A stretch of DNA of 23,557 bases from Chara braunii (GCA_003427395.1 BFEA01000020.1:4153282-4176838), one strand, 5' to 3'; shown: positions 1 to 10,066, counted from the stretch's first letter. Program-made: numbers and translations. Notes: generated by a model not told the origin, from the letters alone.

Positions 1-34
<34 letters not shown>
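1..34. repeat. (GA)n microsatellite at contig edge
   Basis: The window opens with 17 uninterrupted GA dinucleotides. Their position at the very first base suggests the assembly broke inside a dinucleotide run. The sequence just after it has short PstI-like and SphI-like palindromes (ctgcag, gcatgc) but no gene signal. Confidence 0.95.
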
Positions 35-39
<5 letters not shown>

Positions 40-154
40 CTGCAGCATGCAGCATGTCAGTGGCGGGGAGCACAAGGGCAGGAGCTGACCTCCAAAAAAA
101 AATAGTAATTTTATTGGAATACAAGAGTTATTTCTTTTCGAAATCTTAATAGAA

Positions 155-215
155 AGGGTACATGTTGTATTCGAATACCACGTGTACGTGTTCTATACGA
201 GGTGCCCTGCTATTC
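155..215. repeat. Decayed copy of the GTATTCGAATAC palindromic element end
   Basis: A perfect palindrome gtattcgaatac at 167-178 is preceded by ggtacatgtt and followed by a degraded ggtacgtacc-like block. The order matches the end of the piggyBac-like element at 23165-23210, where the same three palindromes are intact. I read it as a diverged fragment of that family. No inner sequence or second end is visible nearby. Confidence 0.45.
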
Positions 216-500
216 GAGAAAAGTGGACCCGCGCCATTTCAATTTCGAAAAAGGCTGCGGCCTCCTACGGGCAGCTACCGGTCCTACACGGCCCTGGCCT
301 TTGCAAGGCCCCAAAGCCTAAACTGCCCACCCTCCCGACGACCACCGACATTGAAATTTCAATGACGCTGAAATGTCTCACGGCAGGAAAACGCACCCTT
401 GACGGGCTGCGAACAGTTGTTGCTTGCAAAGGACGGGTAGCTGCCCAGAGGAGACCAAGGAGGCCGCGGTCCTTGAGTTCAATTGTCTCCCGCTACCCAA

Positions 501-590
501 GACCATTCCAAATAAAATAGGAAAAAATCAGGTCGAAGTCTCACAGGAGTGAGTCAGAGAGGTGGGCCGCAAGCCCGCACACCGTGGGAA
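501..590. repeat. Direct repeat, copy 1 (possible DIRS split repeat)
   Basis: Begins gaccattccaaataaaatag and continues through an aggtcgaag block to gagtgagtcagagaggtggg and a small gggc/gccc stem. The same string order recurs at 1107-1199 with a roughly 10-base insertion and scattered changes. Both copies lie outside the recombinase end of the DIRS-like element, where PAT/kangaroo-type elements carry split direct repeats. Confidence 0.7.
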
Positions 591-1106
591 AATTGAGGGT
601 GGGCAAGGCCACGTCGCCAAAAAAGGCGAGGAGAACAACTCAAACTCCGTAGAACTTGACTCTTGTGTTCTTGTGCAGGTTTGCGTATTCGATGACTGCT
701 ACGAGCGGATGTGGACTGGAGGGTGCTGCTCATGAAACATCACAAGCTGTGATCGCAGAGCAGGCCATTGTGACTTATATTATCTCAGGCCAAGACAGTC
801 GTACCGCTCGGGCTAGTGAGGCGGTTCGTTAGCCTGGGTGAGTGTCACATTTTCATGATGGTCCTTCGTTGATTCAGGTGGTTGCTCTGTCTGTCGTGGA
901 TATCTATAAGTTGTCCTGATGGTTGGGGTTGCTTCGCAATGAGGTCATAGATGTTGTCAGTGAATGGTTACTATTGTAATTTCCGGTTTCAAACATATAG
1001 AACCGGTGTCATTTGATGTATAAACCCATTATAACCGCAAGGAAGGAACTGGGTTGTTGAAACTGTTTGCAATTGCGGTTGTTGTCCTTGGCATAATGCT
1101 ACACAG
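591..1106 (+). other. Spacer between direct repeats; short exon-like ORF
   Basis: No recognisable gene. An open stretch runs from an acceptor-like cttgtgttcttgtgcag at about 662-678, through an ATG at 692, to a TAG at 830-832. A donor-like gtgagt follows at 839-844 and another acceptor-like ttgattcag ends at 879. It may belong to the 5' part of the recombinase gene or be chance; its 46 codons from the ATG match nothing I recognise. Confidence 0.2.
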
Positions 1107-1199
1107 GACCATTCCAAATAAAATAGGAAAAATGAGGTCGAAGATGATGCCAGATCTCATAGGAGTGAGTCAAAGAGGTGGGTCGCAGACCCGCATAAC
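1107..1199. repeat. Direct repeat, copy 2 (possible DIRS split repeat)
   Basis: Second copy of the 501-590 block, starting gaccattccaaataaaatag, with aggtcgaag, ggagtgagtcaaagaggtggg and cgcagacccgc. The copies start 606 bases apart. In PAT/kangaroo elements one half of each split repeat lies inside the element and the other at its end, which fits two copies here. I could not find the partner repeat near 5600. Confidence 0.7.
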
Positions 1200-1680
1200 T
1201 CCTAGACCGTCCCGAATTCCTCCATCGTCCCACAAATGGATGCGTTGTCTTGCAAGGAATTGTGGAACAAGCGATGGCAATTAGAGGCAGAAGCGAGTGA
1301 CTCCTGTGGTTGAAGGAAGATACTTTGTTGGTCTTGAGTGGAGTAGTGCAATCATCAGTGAGTTTCGGGTCGGAAAACGTTGGAATAATGAAATGAAGAA
1401 ATGTTGCTTGCCTTGAACGAATGGCCTGACCGCAACGAGGTTGGGCGAAGTTGCATGATGTGCTCTGACCTTGACATATTGTCTTTCGTAAGTAGCCAAT
1501 GGCTTGTTAAAATTGAGGGTCGATGTCGAACTTCGGACGTCGAAGGGCTTCCAATGGTGTCGTCGTCAAGAGTTGATGTCGTGGTGAACTGCTTGAGTGA
1601 TTGCTTTCGACTGCTAGATAGAGATGGGAAGAATGATCCGTAGGGTTAAAATCTTTAGGAAGTCGTATCGGGAGTATACC

Positions 1681-2275
1681 CTGCAGAGAGGGGTAATTGA
1701 GGAATTTGTCCGACCGATGCAATGAAGGCATCAGAGAGTGGTGCTAAGTTATATAAGGGAAAAAATTAAGGTTATGAAAGGATATACTGAGGCTCGGGCG
1801 TATCGGGATGGGGGTGCGTTCTATATTTGTGAGAAAGTTGGTAGCGGTGTGGAGAGGGATTGAGGCTACAGTACAGGGAGATTGACTTTGAGTGAGGGGT
1901 GGTGCAGCCTGGGTATATGAAGACGGATCGGCATGGACGGAGATTTGTGATAAGTATGTGTGATCCAAAGAGTGAGGAGGAAACGTTAATGGGTTCGTTG
2001 CCTGAAATGCTGGTTTGTTATGAGTGTGTGGAGCAAGATTTGCGGAATGGCTATCTCTTTCGTCCTGTGAGTGGAAATGGACCATTGAGTGGGGGTGGTT
2101 TTAATAAGCGGATAAAGAAATGGTTTGGAGCGGTTGGGGTGCTTATAACTTTCACATATGAGGGGTGCAAGTTGGGATTGAAGAAGGTTGGAGTTTGGGA
2201 GAGATGATGCGGTGGGGAACATGGAGTCATGCAGTATGGTTATGGGATGAAACGAGGGTGAAAACAGGCGAATAA
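1681..2275 (+). pseudogene. Tyrosine recombinase (YR) of DIRS-like element, frameshifted
   Basis: Catalyses strand exchange that inserts DIRS-order elements through a circular DNA intermediate. Pieces of the C-terminal catalytic domain lie in three frames. A segment starting VLSYIREKIKVM is in one frame (1741-1860). AVWRGIEATVQGD, which resembles the catalytic-Arg box (R..E...L...D), is in a second (about 1835-1880). The third (1899-2150) reads KTDRHGRRFVI, then YLFRPVS and FNKRIKKWFGAVGV, the usual K-beta and helix region. After a slip near 2150-2165 the second frame resumes with EEGWSLGEMMRWGTWSHAV and ends at TAA 2273-2275; this is the box before the catalytic Tyr. The His-x-x-Arg box falls at the slip and reads TYEGCK or RGVQ, so the active site is broken. 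The N-terminal core-binding domain is not recognisable. The gene converges on the minus-strand RNase H gene. Confidence 0.75.
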
Positions 2276-2282
2276 AGGGCAA

Positions 2283-3167
2283 TTAAGGGATAATGAAAAT
2301 TGTCGTCAAACCAAGGATTGCAGGGTTGGCGACAATGTTACTAACTCGGGGACTGGGGAGGGAGGAAAAAATGGAAGCAGGGATGGTGAAACGCTTGACG
2401 ATGTTGAGGGTGAGGATGCAGGGGTACCAGGAGGTTTTATGTGATGAGGGTAGGATGAGAAGATATGGGGCGGAGCTTGCATTGATCCGTGAGAGGATTT
2501 GATGAAGGAGTACGACATGAGGGAATATATATTTGTAAGGTTGTGAAGGAAGAGAGTTCCAGTCAAGGGAGAGGGCATCTATTAGGGTTGCTTTGACTGA
2601 CCAGTCCTTTGAGATGAAGGAAGGGCATATATGGTGGTAGTCAGAGGCGAATAGGTCGATACCTAGTATTCCTAATTCAGAGAAGATGTCATTCTTTAAA
2701 TGGTTGGCAAGGTCCCAATTGGTATTATCTTCCGTTTTAGATAATAAGTTTGTGAATGTATTAAGAAACCTGAGAATCCATATTGGGTGAAAGATTGCAT
2801 CGAAGGTTATGAGTAAGGAAGCTATGTCCCTTAACCATAGGTTGGAGGATTGGTTTGTGGATTTCATTATAAAAAGTAATTTGCAGGCGGCTTGACTATC
2901 TGAGTGAAGCTTGATAGAGGCTGATGAGAGGAGATAAGGTTGTGAGGTAGCCAAGAAGCGGAAGGTTTTTAGTATCGCAAACAATTCTTTGTGAGTGAAG
3001 GAGGATTGAAGAAGATTTTGGGGAAGACATTGGTTTAATGAGAGGGGTTCGTTGTTGGTAGGATGAATAATAGCAACGATTTGAAGAGCTGATGCATCGG
3101 TAAAAGTCGTAAGGGTTGCGGGGCAGATAATCCAAAGTTTTTTCGGGAGGTAAGGTAAGTGATGAAT
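2283..3167 (-). pseudogene. RNase H plus Dam-methylase-like domain of DIRS-like pol
   Basis: About 294 codons are open without a stop, from just inside the TGA at 3170-3168 to the stop at 2283. RNase H shows the expected acidic residues in order: FTDAS (first Asp, near 3085), HKELFAIL (Glu, near 2990) and KLHSDSQAACKLL (second Asp, near 2910). A further segment reads GILGIDLFASDYHH, then IDALSLDWNSL, YKYIFPHVVLL and TSWYPCILTL. This is the conserved block after RNase H in DIRS/Ngaro elements, often called the Dam-like methyltransferase domain. The usual NPPY-like motif appears only as a degenerate IFPH, so methylase activity is doubtful. It belongs to the same polyprotein as the RT upstream; a frameshift at the eight-T run (3173-3180) separates them. 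Confidence 0.8.
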
Positions 3168-3170
3168 TCA

Positions 3171-4211
3171 TCAAAAAAAATCGTTGATAAGGTTAGAGGA
3201 GATGGTTACAGGGGAGTTCCAATTGGCTGGAGAGATTTTTTCGTAAAGAAAAAAGAGAGATAAATGAGTCGGTAAAAAAACTATTGAGAGTGATGCAAAC
3301 TTTTCTGCAAGTTTTGCGATAGATCTACTGGACTTGTGAGAGTTTGTGTTGTGGATGAGGTTGAGTATCTTTGCGACTTTGTCTTGAGACACCTTGACGC
3401 GCTTATCATGAGAGTCAATGTTAAAACCAAGGGAGCGGATTCATTGTGAAGGGAGGAAGAAACACTTGTGGAGGTTGAGGGGAAAAACGAGGTTATGAAG
3501 AAGGGTTGCGTAATTGAAGGTTTGCCAACTAAGAGTTGGGAGGTCCTTGTGTCCATAAGCAGAGTCGTCTATATATGAGGCAATGTGAACTCTTTGGAGA
3601 CGAATTTTTGCCATCACAATACTTGTGAAGATCCAGCATGTAGATGAGATGCCGAAGCAAAGGGTTCTGAAGTGGAAGTTGAGGCTATTCCATTGAAAAA
3701 CAAGATAAGAACGGAATAGGGGATATATAGAGATATGGTAATAACCATTATTTATGTCAAAACAGGTGAGAAAGTCTTGAGTAGGGGATCCGGAGAGATG
3801 GGATGTCAAGTCATCAATTGATTCATAGTAAAAATCTAGAAATGTGATAAAGAGATAGGCAAAATGTACGTCTAGAATAAACCTCGTTTTGTATAAACTT
3901 TGTACTGCAAAAACGGGGTTGATGACAATGGGGTTGGAAGAAAGTTATATGACTTTAGAGGTTAGGAGTTGAGAGACGGTTGAAGTGATGAAGTCGCAGT
4001 GATAGGGTGGGTTGTTGTGATTGAAAATGTGGAGTTGAAGGGGAGAAATGTAGTGCAAGGTTCTTTTAAAAGAAAAGGCAGGGAACATCTTCTTTACCAT
4101 GTGGTGAACATCTATGACCTTGGAGGTGGGTATGAGTGATGTGCCAACAAACTTGATTCTGACACCGTGATAAATCCACTGAAAAACAGAGTAGGAGAAT
4201 CTTCTGGAACT
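3171..4211 (-). pseudogene. Reverse transcriptase of DIRS-like element
   Basis: Copies element RNA into DNA. Reading from 4211 down, one frame contains QWIYHGVRIKFVGTS, then NPPYHCDFITSTVSQLL and NPIVINPVFAVQ (fingers). After these come RFILDVHFAYLFITFLDFYYE, motif A CFDINNGYYHISI (Asp codon near 3758), motif B LCFGISS and motif C ASYIDDSAYG at 3575-3564. The thumb has SLGFNIDSHDKRV and KVAKILNLI. The frame is broken only by TAA at 3947-3945 and TGA at 3443-3441, and then by a slip in the T run at 3173-3180 before RNase H. Each stop is one C-to-T change from Gln or Arg. The YIDD active site is intact. The frame continues in register from the upstream ORF ending at 4212, so RT is part of one long pol ORF. 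Confidence 0.88.
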
Positions 4212-4718
4212 TCAAGAAAGAAGTAGTGACCAATTTGATAAATGATGAGATGATGCAGCGAAAAAGTTGTCTGGGTTACGGAGGCAGGATGACGGTTCCA
4301 GAAAGGCGAAAGTGGCAGTGCGAAGATCTTGGAGGGATGGAGTAGAATAAAGGTCGTTGAGTATGGTGGGGATAGAGGGAACAGTGAAAGGGGAACTATC
4401 CGAAGGATCAGGGTGTGTTATTAGGGGAGAACGAGATTGGTCATGGTGCTTGTTATCGGGATCAGTGAAGGCTCTCTTAGAAACACGGACGTAGTCGTAG
4501 CCACAATACTTGTCTTCATCGTAGTATCGCTTGGAGGAGTAACTCTCCTTGTAGTCATCGATCTTGGGAAAGTTTTTCTTCTTGCGATATGAAGATGAGT
4601 CAAATTCCGATATTCTCGTCCTGCATGCATGATAAGTAGATGGAAGATAAACCCTTGAACGAAAATAGCGTGGACTTATTGACAACCCAGGGCGATAGAT
4701 AGATGGGTCGGGCGACAA
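4212..4718 (-). pseudogene. N-terminal/linker ORF leading into DIRS-like RT
   Basis: A 168-codon open frame in exact register with the RT below it, separated only by the TGA at 4214-4212. The middle is rich in Tyr, Lys, Asp and Ser (SSYRKKKNFPKIDDYKESY, then RYYDEDKYCGYDYVRVSKR), and the last third is Pro/Ser-rich. DIRS-order elements often have such a poorly conserved basic region between gag and RT. I recognise no catalytic motif. The start is uncertain because it may normally be reached by overlap or frameshift from gag, whose frame ends at 4727. Confidence 0.6.
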
Positions 4719-4726
4719 CCCTTTCC

Positions 4727-5209
4727 TTACATATGCGTATCTCGCCGAACAATGCTCATGCAGCAGTTAAATTCAGAGTTGATAAGAGGAAAAGCCTTGT
4801 CCATGCCCTCTCTCATGACCCTTGTTAGAAGATGCTTGAGTTCCTTGGGAATCCGGAGAATGAGGCAATCCTTGGCAATAGAGGCGACCCTTGAACAAAA
4901 ATTTGAAGCCCCTGACTTTCCAATGGGTAGTAAAAGTAGTTTATGTTGATTGCCAATAATCGGATGTAGGCTTGGATCCGATACACACAGTTTCTTCCAG
5001 GTGGATAGTTCGTCATATGCTGACTGATACTTGCCATCGGGTTTGCCAAGAATGACGTTCATCTCTTATTGGATCTTCTGGTAAAGTTGAGTAAGTGCCT
5101 AGTTCTCCTCGTCACGCTTGAGTAGTTCATTCTGGAGTTTCTGAATGGAGAATCGATTTTTCTTTTCTTTGAGAAGTAACTGCTGCTTCAACTACTCAAA
5201 TGCTTCGAT
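4727..5209 (-). pseudogene. Gag-like C-terminal part with coiled coil, interrupted by stops
   Basis: The open part from 5062 (ATG reading MNVILGKPDGKYQ) to 4727 continues upstream in frame through a strong heptad-type stretch: LKQQLLLKEKKNRF, then IQKLQNELLKRDEEN and ALTQLYQKIQ. This is typical of the coiled-coil region of retroelement capsid precursors. Three in-frame stops (in FE*LKQ, EEN*AL and KIQ*EM) interrupt it; all are TAG or TAA, one C-to-T step from Gln. The downstream part has a DELSTWKKLCVSDP segment of unknown role and no zinc knuckle. It probably joined the upstream Pro-rich ORF through the C run near 5217-5222. Assignment as gag rests on position and coiled coil, not on sequence identity. 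Confidence 0.55.
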
Positions 5210-5259
5210 AGTGATGGGGGGGGTAGGCGAGATGAGGAGGAACAAAGGATCTGTCGAGT

Positions 5260-5556
5260 TCAGAAGGAGGGTTTGCTTTGGTAAGAGGGGGGCGGAGAGG
5301 TGGGTACGGGTGGTTGGGGGGTAGGAGGAGGGACAGGGTTGTTCATCTTTATTGCAAGGGCATGTACTCTGTGAAGTTGGTCCGTATTGTCAGGTTGTAT
5401 GATAAAAAGGAGGTCAGAAATATCATGCGCGAGAGGGTTGACGCAGTCTATGATCTTAGCTGGTGAGAAAGCAGTGGAGAGTATGGGAAGCACGATATTT
5501 ATTCCTGCTCCAATAACAGACTGAAGCCAGAGACCGCTAGGAATGTTTTGAGCCAA
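5260..5556 (-). pseudogene. Putative gag N-terminus of DIRS-like element
   Basis: A 98-codon ORF starting ATG at 5556, reading MAQNIPSGLWLQSVIGAGI and ending in a proline-rich tail (VPPPTPQPPVPTSPPPSY). It has a hydrophobic first third (SVIGAGINIVLPIL) and an amphipathic middle (DQLHRVHALAIKM). It ends at a TGA that would be CGA before a C-to-T change, and the coiled-coil part lies in another frame about 50 bases on, beyond the run of C/G near 5220. I place it as the 5' end of gag because it is the first ORF upstream of RT on the same strand. I recognise no family. Confidence 0.45.
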
Positions 5557-5562
5557 TGATCC

Positions 5563-6115
5563 ATCTGCACGGTTTCAAAACATTTAGGGAATCACAATTT
5601 TGTCCTCGTGATTATTATTATTTTTTTCCTTTTTTTTTTTTTTTTTTTTAGGTATGATTTTTTCATATGCTTGCTTGTTTTTTTGCAGCATGTCTTGCCC
5701 TGCTGCTTTTTGCGTTCGCCCTTTCTCGTTTATTGTCTTCTTTTAAGGTGCAAAAAGGTTAAGGATTCTAAGAAAGATGAGAATAAGTAAGAGAGATGGG
5801 GGTGCAAAGAAGAAAAGATGAAGATTCTTAATGCAAGGATAATTTTATGGTGGGAAAGAATAAGCAGGGAAAGGGATTGGGTAGGAGGGTTGTTAGTTTG
5901 AAAATTGTAGTGAGTGGTAAGAGGACTATAATTTCAATGGATTGATTCAAAATATGTTCCATTGTGATCTGCAAGAAAACAACACTCATATTGGAGGAAG
6001 TGATTTGCATAGGTTTAGTAAGCAAGATTTGTTTTTGTCTGCCTCCCCTCTCCTTTTTACCCCCTGTTATTCTTTTTTCTTTTTTTTTTAAAAGGTTTAT
6101 ATGAACAATCGATAA
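5563..6115. other. No gene; poly-T tract and flank of DIRS-like element
   Basis: Contains ttattattattttttt followed by a long T run ending in an AG (about 5609-5651) and several short T-rich patches. A 60-codon plus-strand ORF here is almost entirely Phe/Ile/Leu/Cys from the T tract and is not credible. No repeat matching the left-hand direct repeats is visible. Confidence 0.6.
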
Positions 6116-7196
6116 GTAATCCAATCCGGTATAATGATGATTTTCGATGATCGGTCGATCTATTGGTTGATTGACCAAATGAATTATGAATGTTGAGTCT
6201 AAGGTTCTAATAGGATATATGTGAAGGTAGGGTAGCGATATCTTGTCATACGACATAAAGATCGATGGTCATAAAATACACTTCACGATTTTGTGGTGTA
6301 ATGAGATGAGGGCAGAGCGAGCAGACATCCTGATATTTGAGGTAAAAGGCGCATTAATGACGTGATCCGGATGGAAAAAAAAAAGAAAAAAAGTGTGAGA
6401 CATTAACGAGAGTCGCCATGACGTGAGTAGTAAATGGTAATGATTGCATTCAGAAGGGGTAGATGCCTAGATACGGTATAAGAGTGAAAAAATGGACTAT
6501 TTAATTTAATATGGTATAAAGATAGATCAATCAATGAGTGGGATGATTGATCGACCAATTGGTTTATTTGCTAGATGAACAATGGAGGTGAAAACGTCGT
6601 ACGAGAGGAAAATTTGTTAACAAAGGATGGTGGTGAGTTTGTGTGATCTGTCAATCGGTTGATCGAGTGGAAAGTCCGATTTTAACGGTTGATAGGCTGA
6701 TGGTAAATTTTGATTATTACTCGATCGATCGGTTGACTGATCGAATAGGCGTCTCGGTCATGTGAAGTGGATTGATCAACTGATTGATTACATTGGATTA
6801 AGCGGCGATGTTGTATGGTTAAACAAACGATTGGTCAAACAATGGGTGTGATATGATTGGTCGATAAACTGATGGATGATTTTCGATGATCGATTGATCC
6901 GTCGATCGACTGAGTGTGTGGTTGATTAGTCGATTGATCGATTGATTGATTAGATTGTGTTGATCGGTCGACTGATCGATTGTTTGATCAAACGACTAAT
7001 TGATCGATCAATTGATTGATGGACTAGTTAATCTATACTAATATATCGATAGATGAATCCGATGGTTCATAGAGAGGCGAAAACTCGTGGGAATCGGCAA
7101 ACTTAATTTATTGATCAATGAGCTGGTTTTATCAATCAATCATTCAATTGATCGATTCATCGATTAGCATCATAGGAAAACCAATAAAAATAATTT

Positions 7197-8285
7197 TTGT
7201 TGAGTGACTCATCGGGTAGTTGGTCAACCGATCGATCCAATGAAAGCGATGCATAGGTAAGTGATTAGTATGATCGATCAACCAATAGGTTGACTGATCC
7301 GATTTTTTTTTTTTTTTTTTTTTTTAANAAGNAAGGGTTAACGGATTAAATAAATTAAATAACATTATGTCATTTTACTTTGAGAGTGTATCATACATGA
7401 GATGAGGGAGTGCTTTGAAGGTGAATCGTGGGCGAGGAAGTGAGATACACATGCGTTTTATTAATCAGTTGATTAATCGATCAAACGACTGATCGACCGA
7501 TTAATCAATTTATCGTCATATCAATCGATTGGTTGATCAATTGACTGATCGATCAATCGATTGGTTGATCGATGTAATGGTTGATCGATCAGTTGATTGA
7601 ATAGTGGATAAGAGTTTGACAACAATTTTAAATAAGGGGTGAAAAGAAAAATATCGAAGTCGAACGATCGATCAATCCATTGGTTGACTGATCAATCCGA
7701 TTAGATCGGTTGAGAGACCGACCTGATGATTTGGATGACTGATCGATAAATCAGTAGATTGTTCATAGAGGGGTTTAATATTTCCTTAAAGTAAGTATCT
7801 GTCCTAACATCCACAAGGTCGGGTATTAGGTATAAATTTTTGGAGAATGATCGAATGAGTAGTTGGTTCACCTATCAATCCAATGAAGTCGATCGATAAA
7901 TCAAACTATGTGATTTGTGGAAGGTCGGTTGATAAAAAAAATTGCTTAATCAGAAGTATCGTAGGGAGGTGTTGTTTCCGGCAAGCATAAGTAATTGAAG
8001 GGGGGAAATCAACATCATTTTATTCCACCTATGAGAGTGCGTTAAACAGAGGAAGTAGATTGGATGTATTTTGAGAGCAAAGAAGTAAAAAATAGGGAAT
8101 GCAATATTTGTTGAGAGTGAGGGTCAGGTATTACTATAAGAGGGGTCATACATATTCATTACGAGTAGGAGGAGCAGAGTGATGGATTAATTCATGCATG
8201 CAAGGGATCATACATATTCGTTTCATGTAGGGGGAGCATAATGTTTAACAAAGATGGTTTGATTCATGCATGCAAAGGTTGATGG
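7197..8285. repeat. Higher-order repeat, copy A (about 1.09 kb)
   Basis: Aligns by eye with 8904-9998. Shared landmarks in the same order are: ttgttgagtga (7197/8904), aatgcataggtaagtg or its variant, a GATY block with aatcgattggttgatcgat, ttgattgaatagtggata, gtcctaacatccacaagg or its variant, gtagggagg..tgttgtt, and ttgttgagagtgag (8108/9828). The last part holds a 70-base tandem doubling ending both times in attcatgcatgcaa. The offset stays near 1.71-1.72 kb throughout. Confidence 0.75.
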
Positions 8286-8903
8286 GAGAAAACAAAGTGC
8301 CCTTATCCTAAAGAGAGTGCGGGTTGCTGATTATCATGACATAATGCAGCGCATTTATCATTCAGACTGATGGTCCATAGGCAAGATATTCTTGTTCCGT
8401 AAAAAACGTTTGAAGTTTCTCCACCCTTTCCTTATTTGATCTCCATCTCTCCGTTTTTTTTTTTTTTTTTTTTCGGGTGATGAAACGAGTAGTTCATTAT
8501 TTGACACTTTATTGGTTTATCAATTTAATAATCGATCATTCAATTGACTGATCCAGCGATTGGTTGACCAACCAATCGATTGATCAATAAAATTGATCGA
8601 TTGACTACTCGATGGATTGGTAGATTGGTTAAATAAAGTTTAATTGATAAAGTAACTGATTTATTAGTGGGTAAATGACCAATCGATAAACTTACGAAAA
8701 ACGAAGAAATAAGGATGTCGATATCATTGTTAATCGATCGATTATCCGACCGAAGCAATGCGATCGCTCGAGAGATTCGTCTGGTTATTTGGATGATCGA
8801 TGGATAAATCAGTTGATTGGTCAGGCGTATCAAATAGTGGTGAATTTTTTTTTTTTCTAATGCATTCGTCCTAACACCCATAAGAAAGTCATTAAATGTA
8901 ACT

Positions 8904-9998
8904 TTGTTGAGTGATTAATCAACTAGTGGGTTAACCGATTTGATCTAATGCAAACAATGCATAGGTAAGTGAGTTGGATGATTAGTCGACTAATAGGTTG
9001 ACTAATCAGATGGGTCGGAGAAATGTTTCTCTTTCTAGTTTTATTATTATTTTTTTTTTAAAAGCAAGAGTAATGGATGAAAGAAATCAATACCATGATG
9101 ACCATTTATTTTTTAGTACATCATTTATAGGATTTGAGAGTGGTTCGAAGGATTGAGGGCAATAAAGTATAACTACACATGCAATTTATTGAACGATCAA
9201 ACGATTGGTGGACCGATCAATCGATTAATTGATCAATCAATCGATTGATCGATCAATCGATTGGTTGATCGATGGAATCAAAGTAAGCGGTCGATCGGTT
9301 GATTGAATAGTGGATAGATGCTTGACAGTAACTTTGAATAAGTGATGAAAGAAAAATGTCGAAATGTTGCGATTGATAAACCAATTGGTCGATTGATCAA
9401 TCCGATCTAATCGGTCCAGAAACCGGTCAGATGATTTGGATAATCAATTGATCAATCAATTGATTGGTCATAAAGAGGTTTGATTTCCTTGGAGTAGATA
9501 CCGTCCTAGCATCACAAGGAAAGGTGTAAGGTAATAGTTTGTTTTTTTTATTATATATTTAAACAAGAGTAATCAAACAACTAGTTGGTCAACCTATCAA
9601 TCCAATGAAGTCGATCAATTGATAAAGTAATTGGTTAGGAAGGTCGGTCGACCAATAGGTTAGTTAATTAGAAATGTCGTAGGGAGGAGTGTTGTTTTCG
9701 TCAAGCAAGGAATAATCAAAGGGAACAAATCAAAATCATTTTGTTCCACTTGAGATGATGTATTAGACACAGGGGGTGAATTTGACGTGTTTCGCGGGCA
9801 AGAGAGTAGAGATAAGTAATCTAACATTGTTGAGAGTGAGAGTCAGGCATGACTATAAGAGGGATCATACACATTCGTTTAGGGTTCGGAAACAAGATGA
9901 TGGATGGATTCATGCATGCACGAGGTCAAAACACATTCGTTTCGAGCAGGAAAAATGATGATTTACAAAGATGACGATTCATGTATGCAAAGGTTGAT
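8904..9998. repeat. Higher-order repeat, copy B (about 1.09 kb)
   Basis: Partner of copy A, of nearly equal length and with all landmarks collinear. Divergence is substantial (many substitutions and small indels), so the duplication is old. Copy B also contains an internal echo: its first part and the part after about 9505 share the motif of a gtcctagca box, then an aatcaactagt-type box, then caatgaagtcgatc, suggesting each copy is itself two sub-units. Confidence 0.72.
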
Positions 9999-10066
9999 GT
10001 GAGAGAGACGATGGCTGAATGTGATGCAAAGTGGGGGCTTGATTCATTCAGGAATGACCTCCACCT

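Larger units (their letters stand above)
1107..5560 (-). mobile_element. Decayed DIRS-like (tyrosine recombinase) retrotransposon, kangaroo/TOC3-type layout
   Basis: In minus-strand order the element encodes gag (5556-4727), a linker plus RT (4718-3171), RNase H and a Dam-like segment (3167-2283). A tyrosine recombinase on the plus strand ends at 2275, so the two genes converge tail to tail with 7 bases between them. The RT style (YIDD, a fingers region with an RFILDV-type motif) and the IDLFAS...DALSLDW segment after RNase H are typical of DIRS/Ngaro-type elements rather than Gypsy or Copia. An inverted recombinase is, from memory, the arrangement of green-algal kangaroo-type elements. No integrase, protease or LTR is seen. 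Outer limits are uncertain: the left bound is set at the inner direct repeat and the right bound at the gag start. Internal stops and slips show it is dead. Confidence 0.8.
6116..10066. repeat. Degenerate GATC/GATT/AATC tetranucleotide-rich repeat domain
   Basis: Nearly 4 kb is peppered with blocks such as gattgatcgatcaatcgatt, in which 4-base words (GATC, GATT, AATC, GGTT, GACT) run in phase. GATC is self-complementary and GATT pairs with AATC, so both strands look alike and many short hairpins are possible. Between the blocks are A/T-rich unique stretches with several poly-T runs (for example 7303-7325 and 8455-8473). Two isolated Ns lie at 7328 and 7332. The only longer ORFs (6256-5828 and 8881-8540, minus) are made of Ile/Asn/Ser-rich translations of the repeat and are not genes. 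Confidence 0.85.

Noticed and set aside
2293-2578. ORFs in other frames and on the plus strand opposite the RNase H/Dam-like segment
   Set aside because: Shadows of the minus-strand pol frame, which carries recognisable domain motifs.
2921-2950. A CTGATGAG string considered as a second hammerhead
   Set aside because: No stem II partner or GAAAC box follows it.
6116-9660. GATC-rich repeats considered as a CRISPR-like or regulatory site array
   Set aside because: No constant repeat with unique spacers. The words are 4-base units in phase, the host is eukaryotic, and the structure fits a degenerate satellite.
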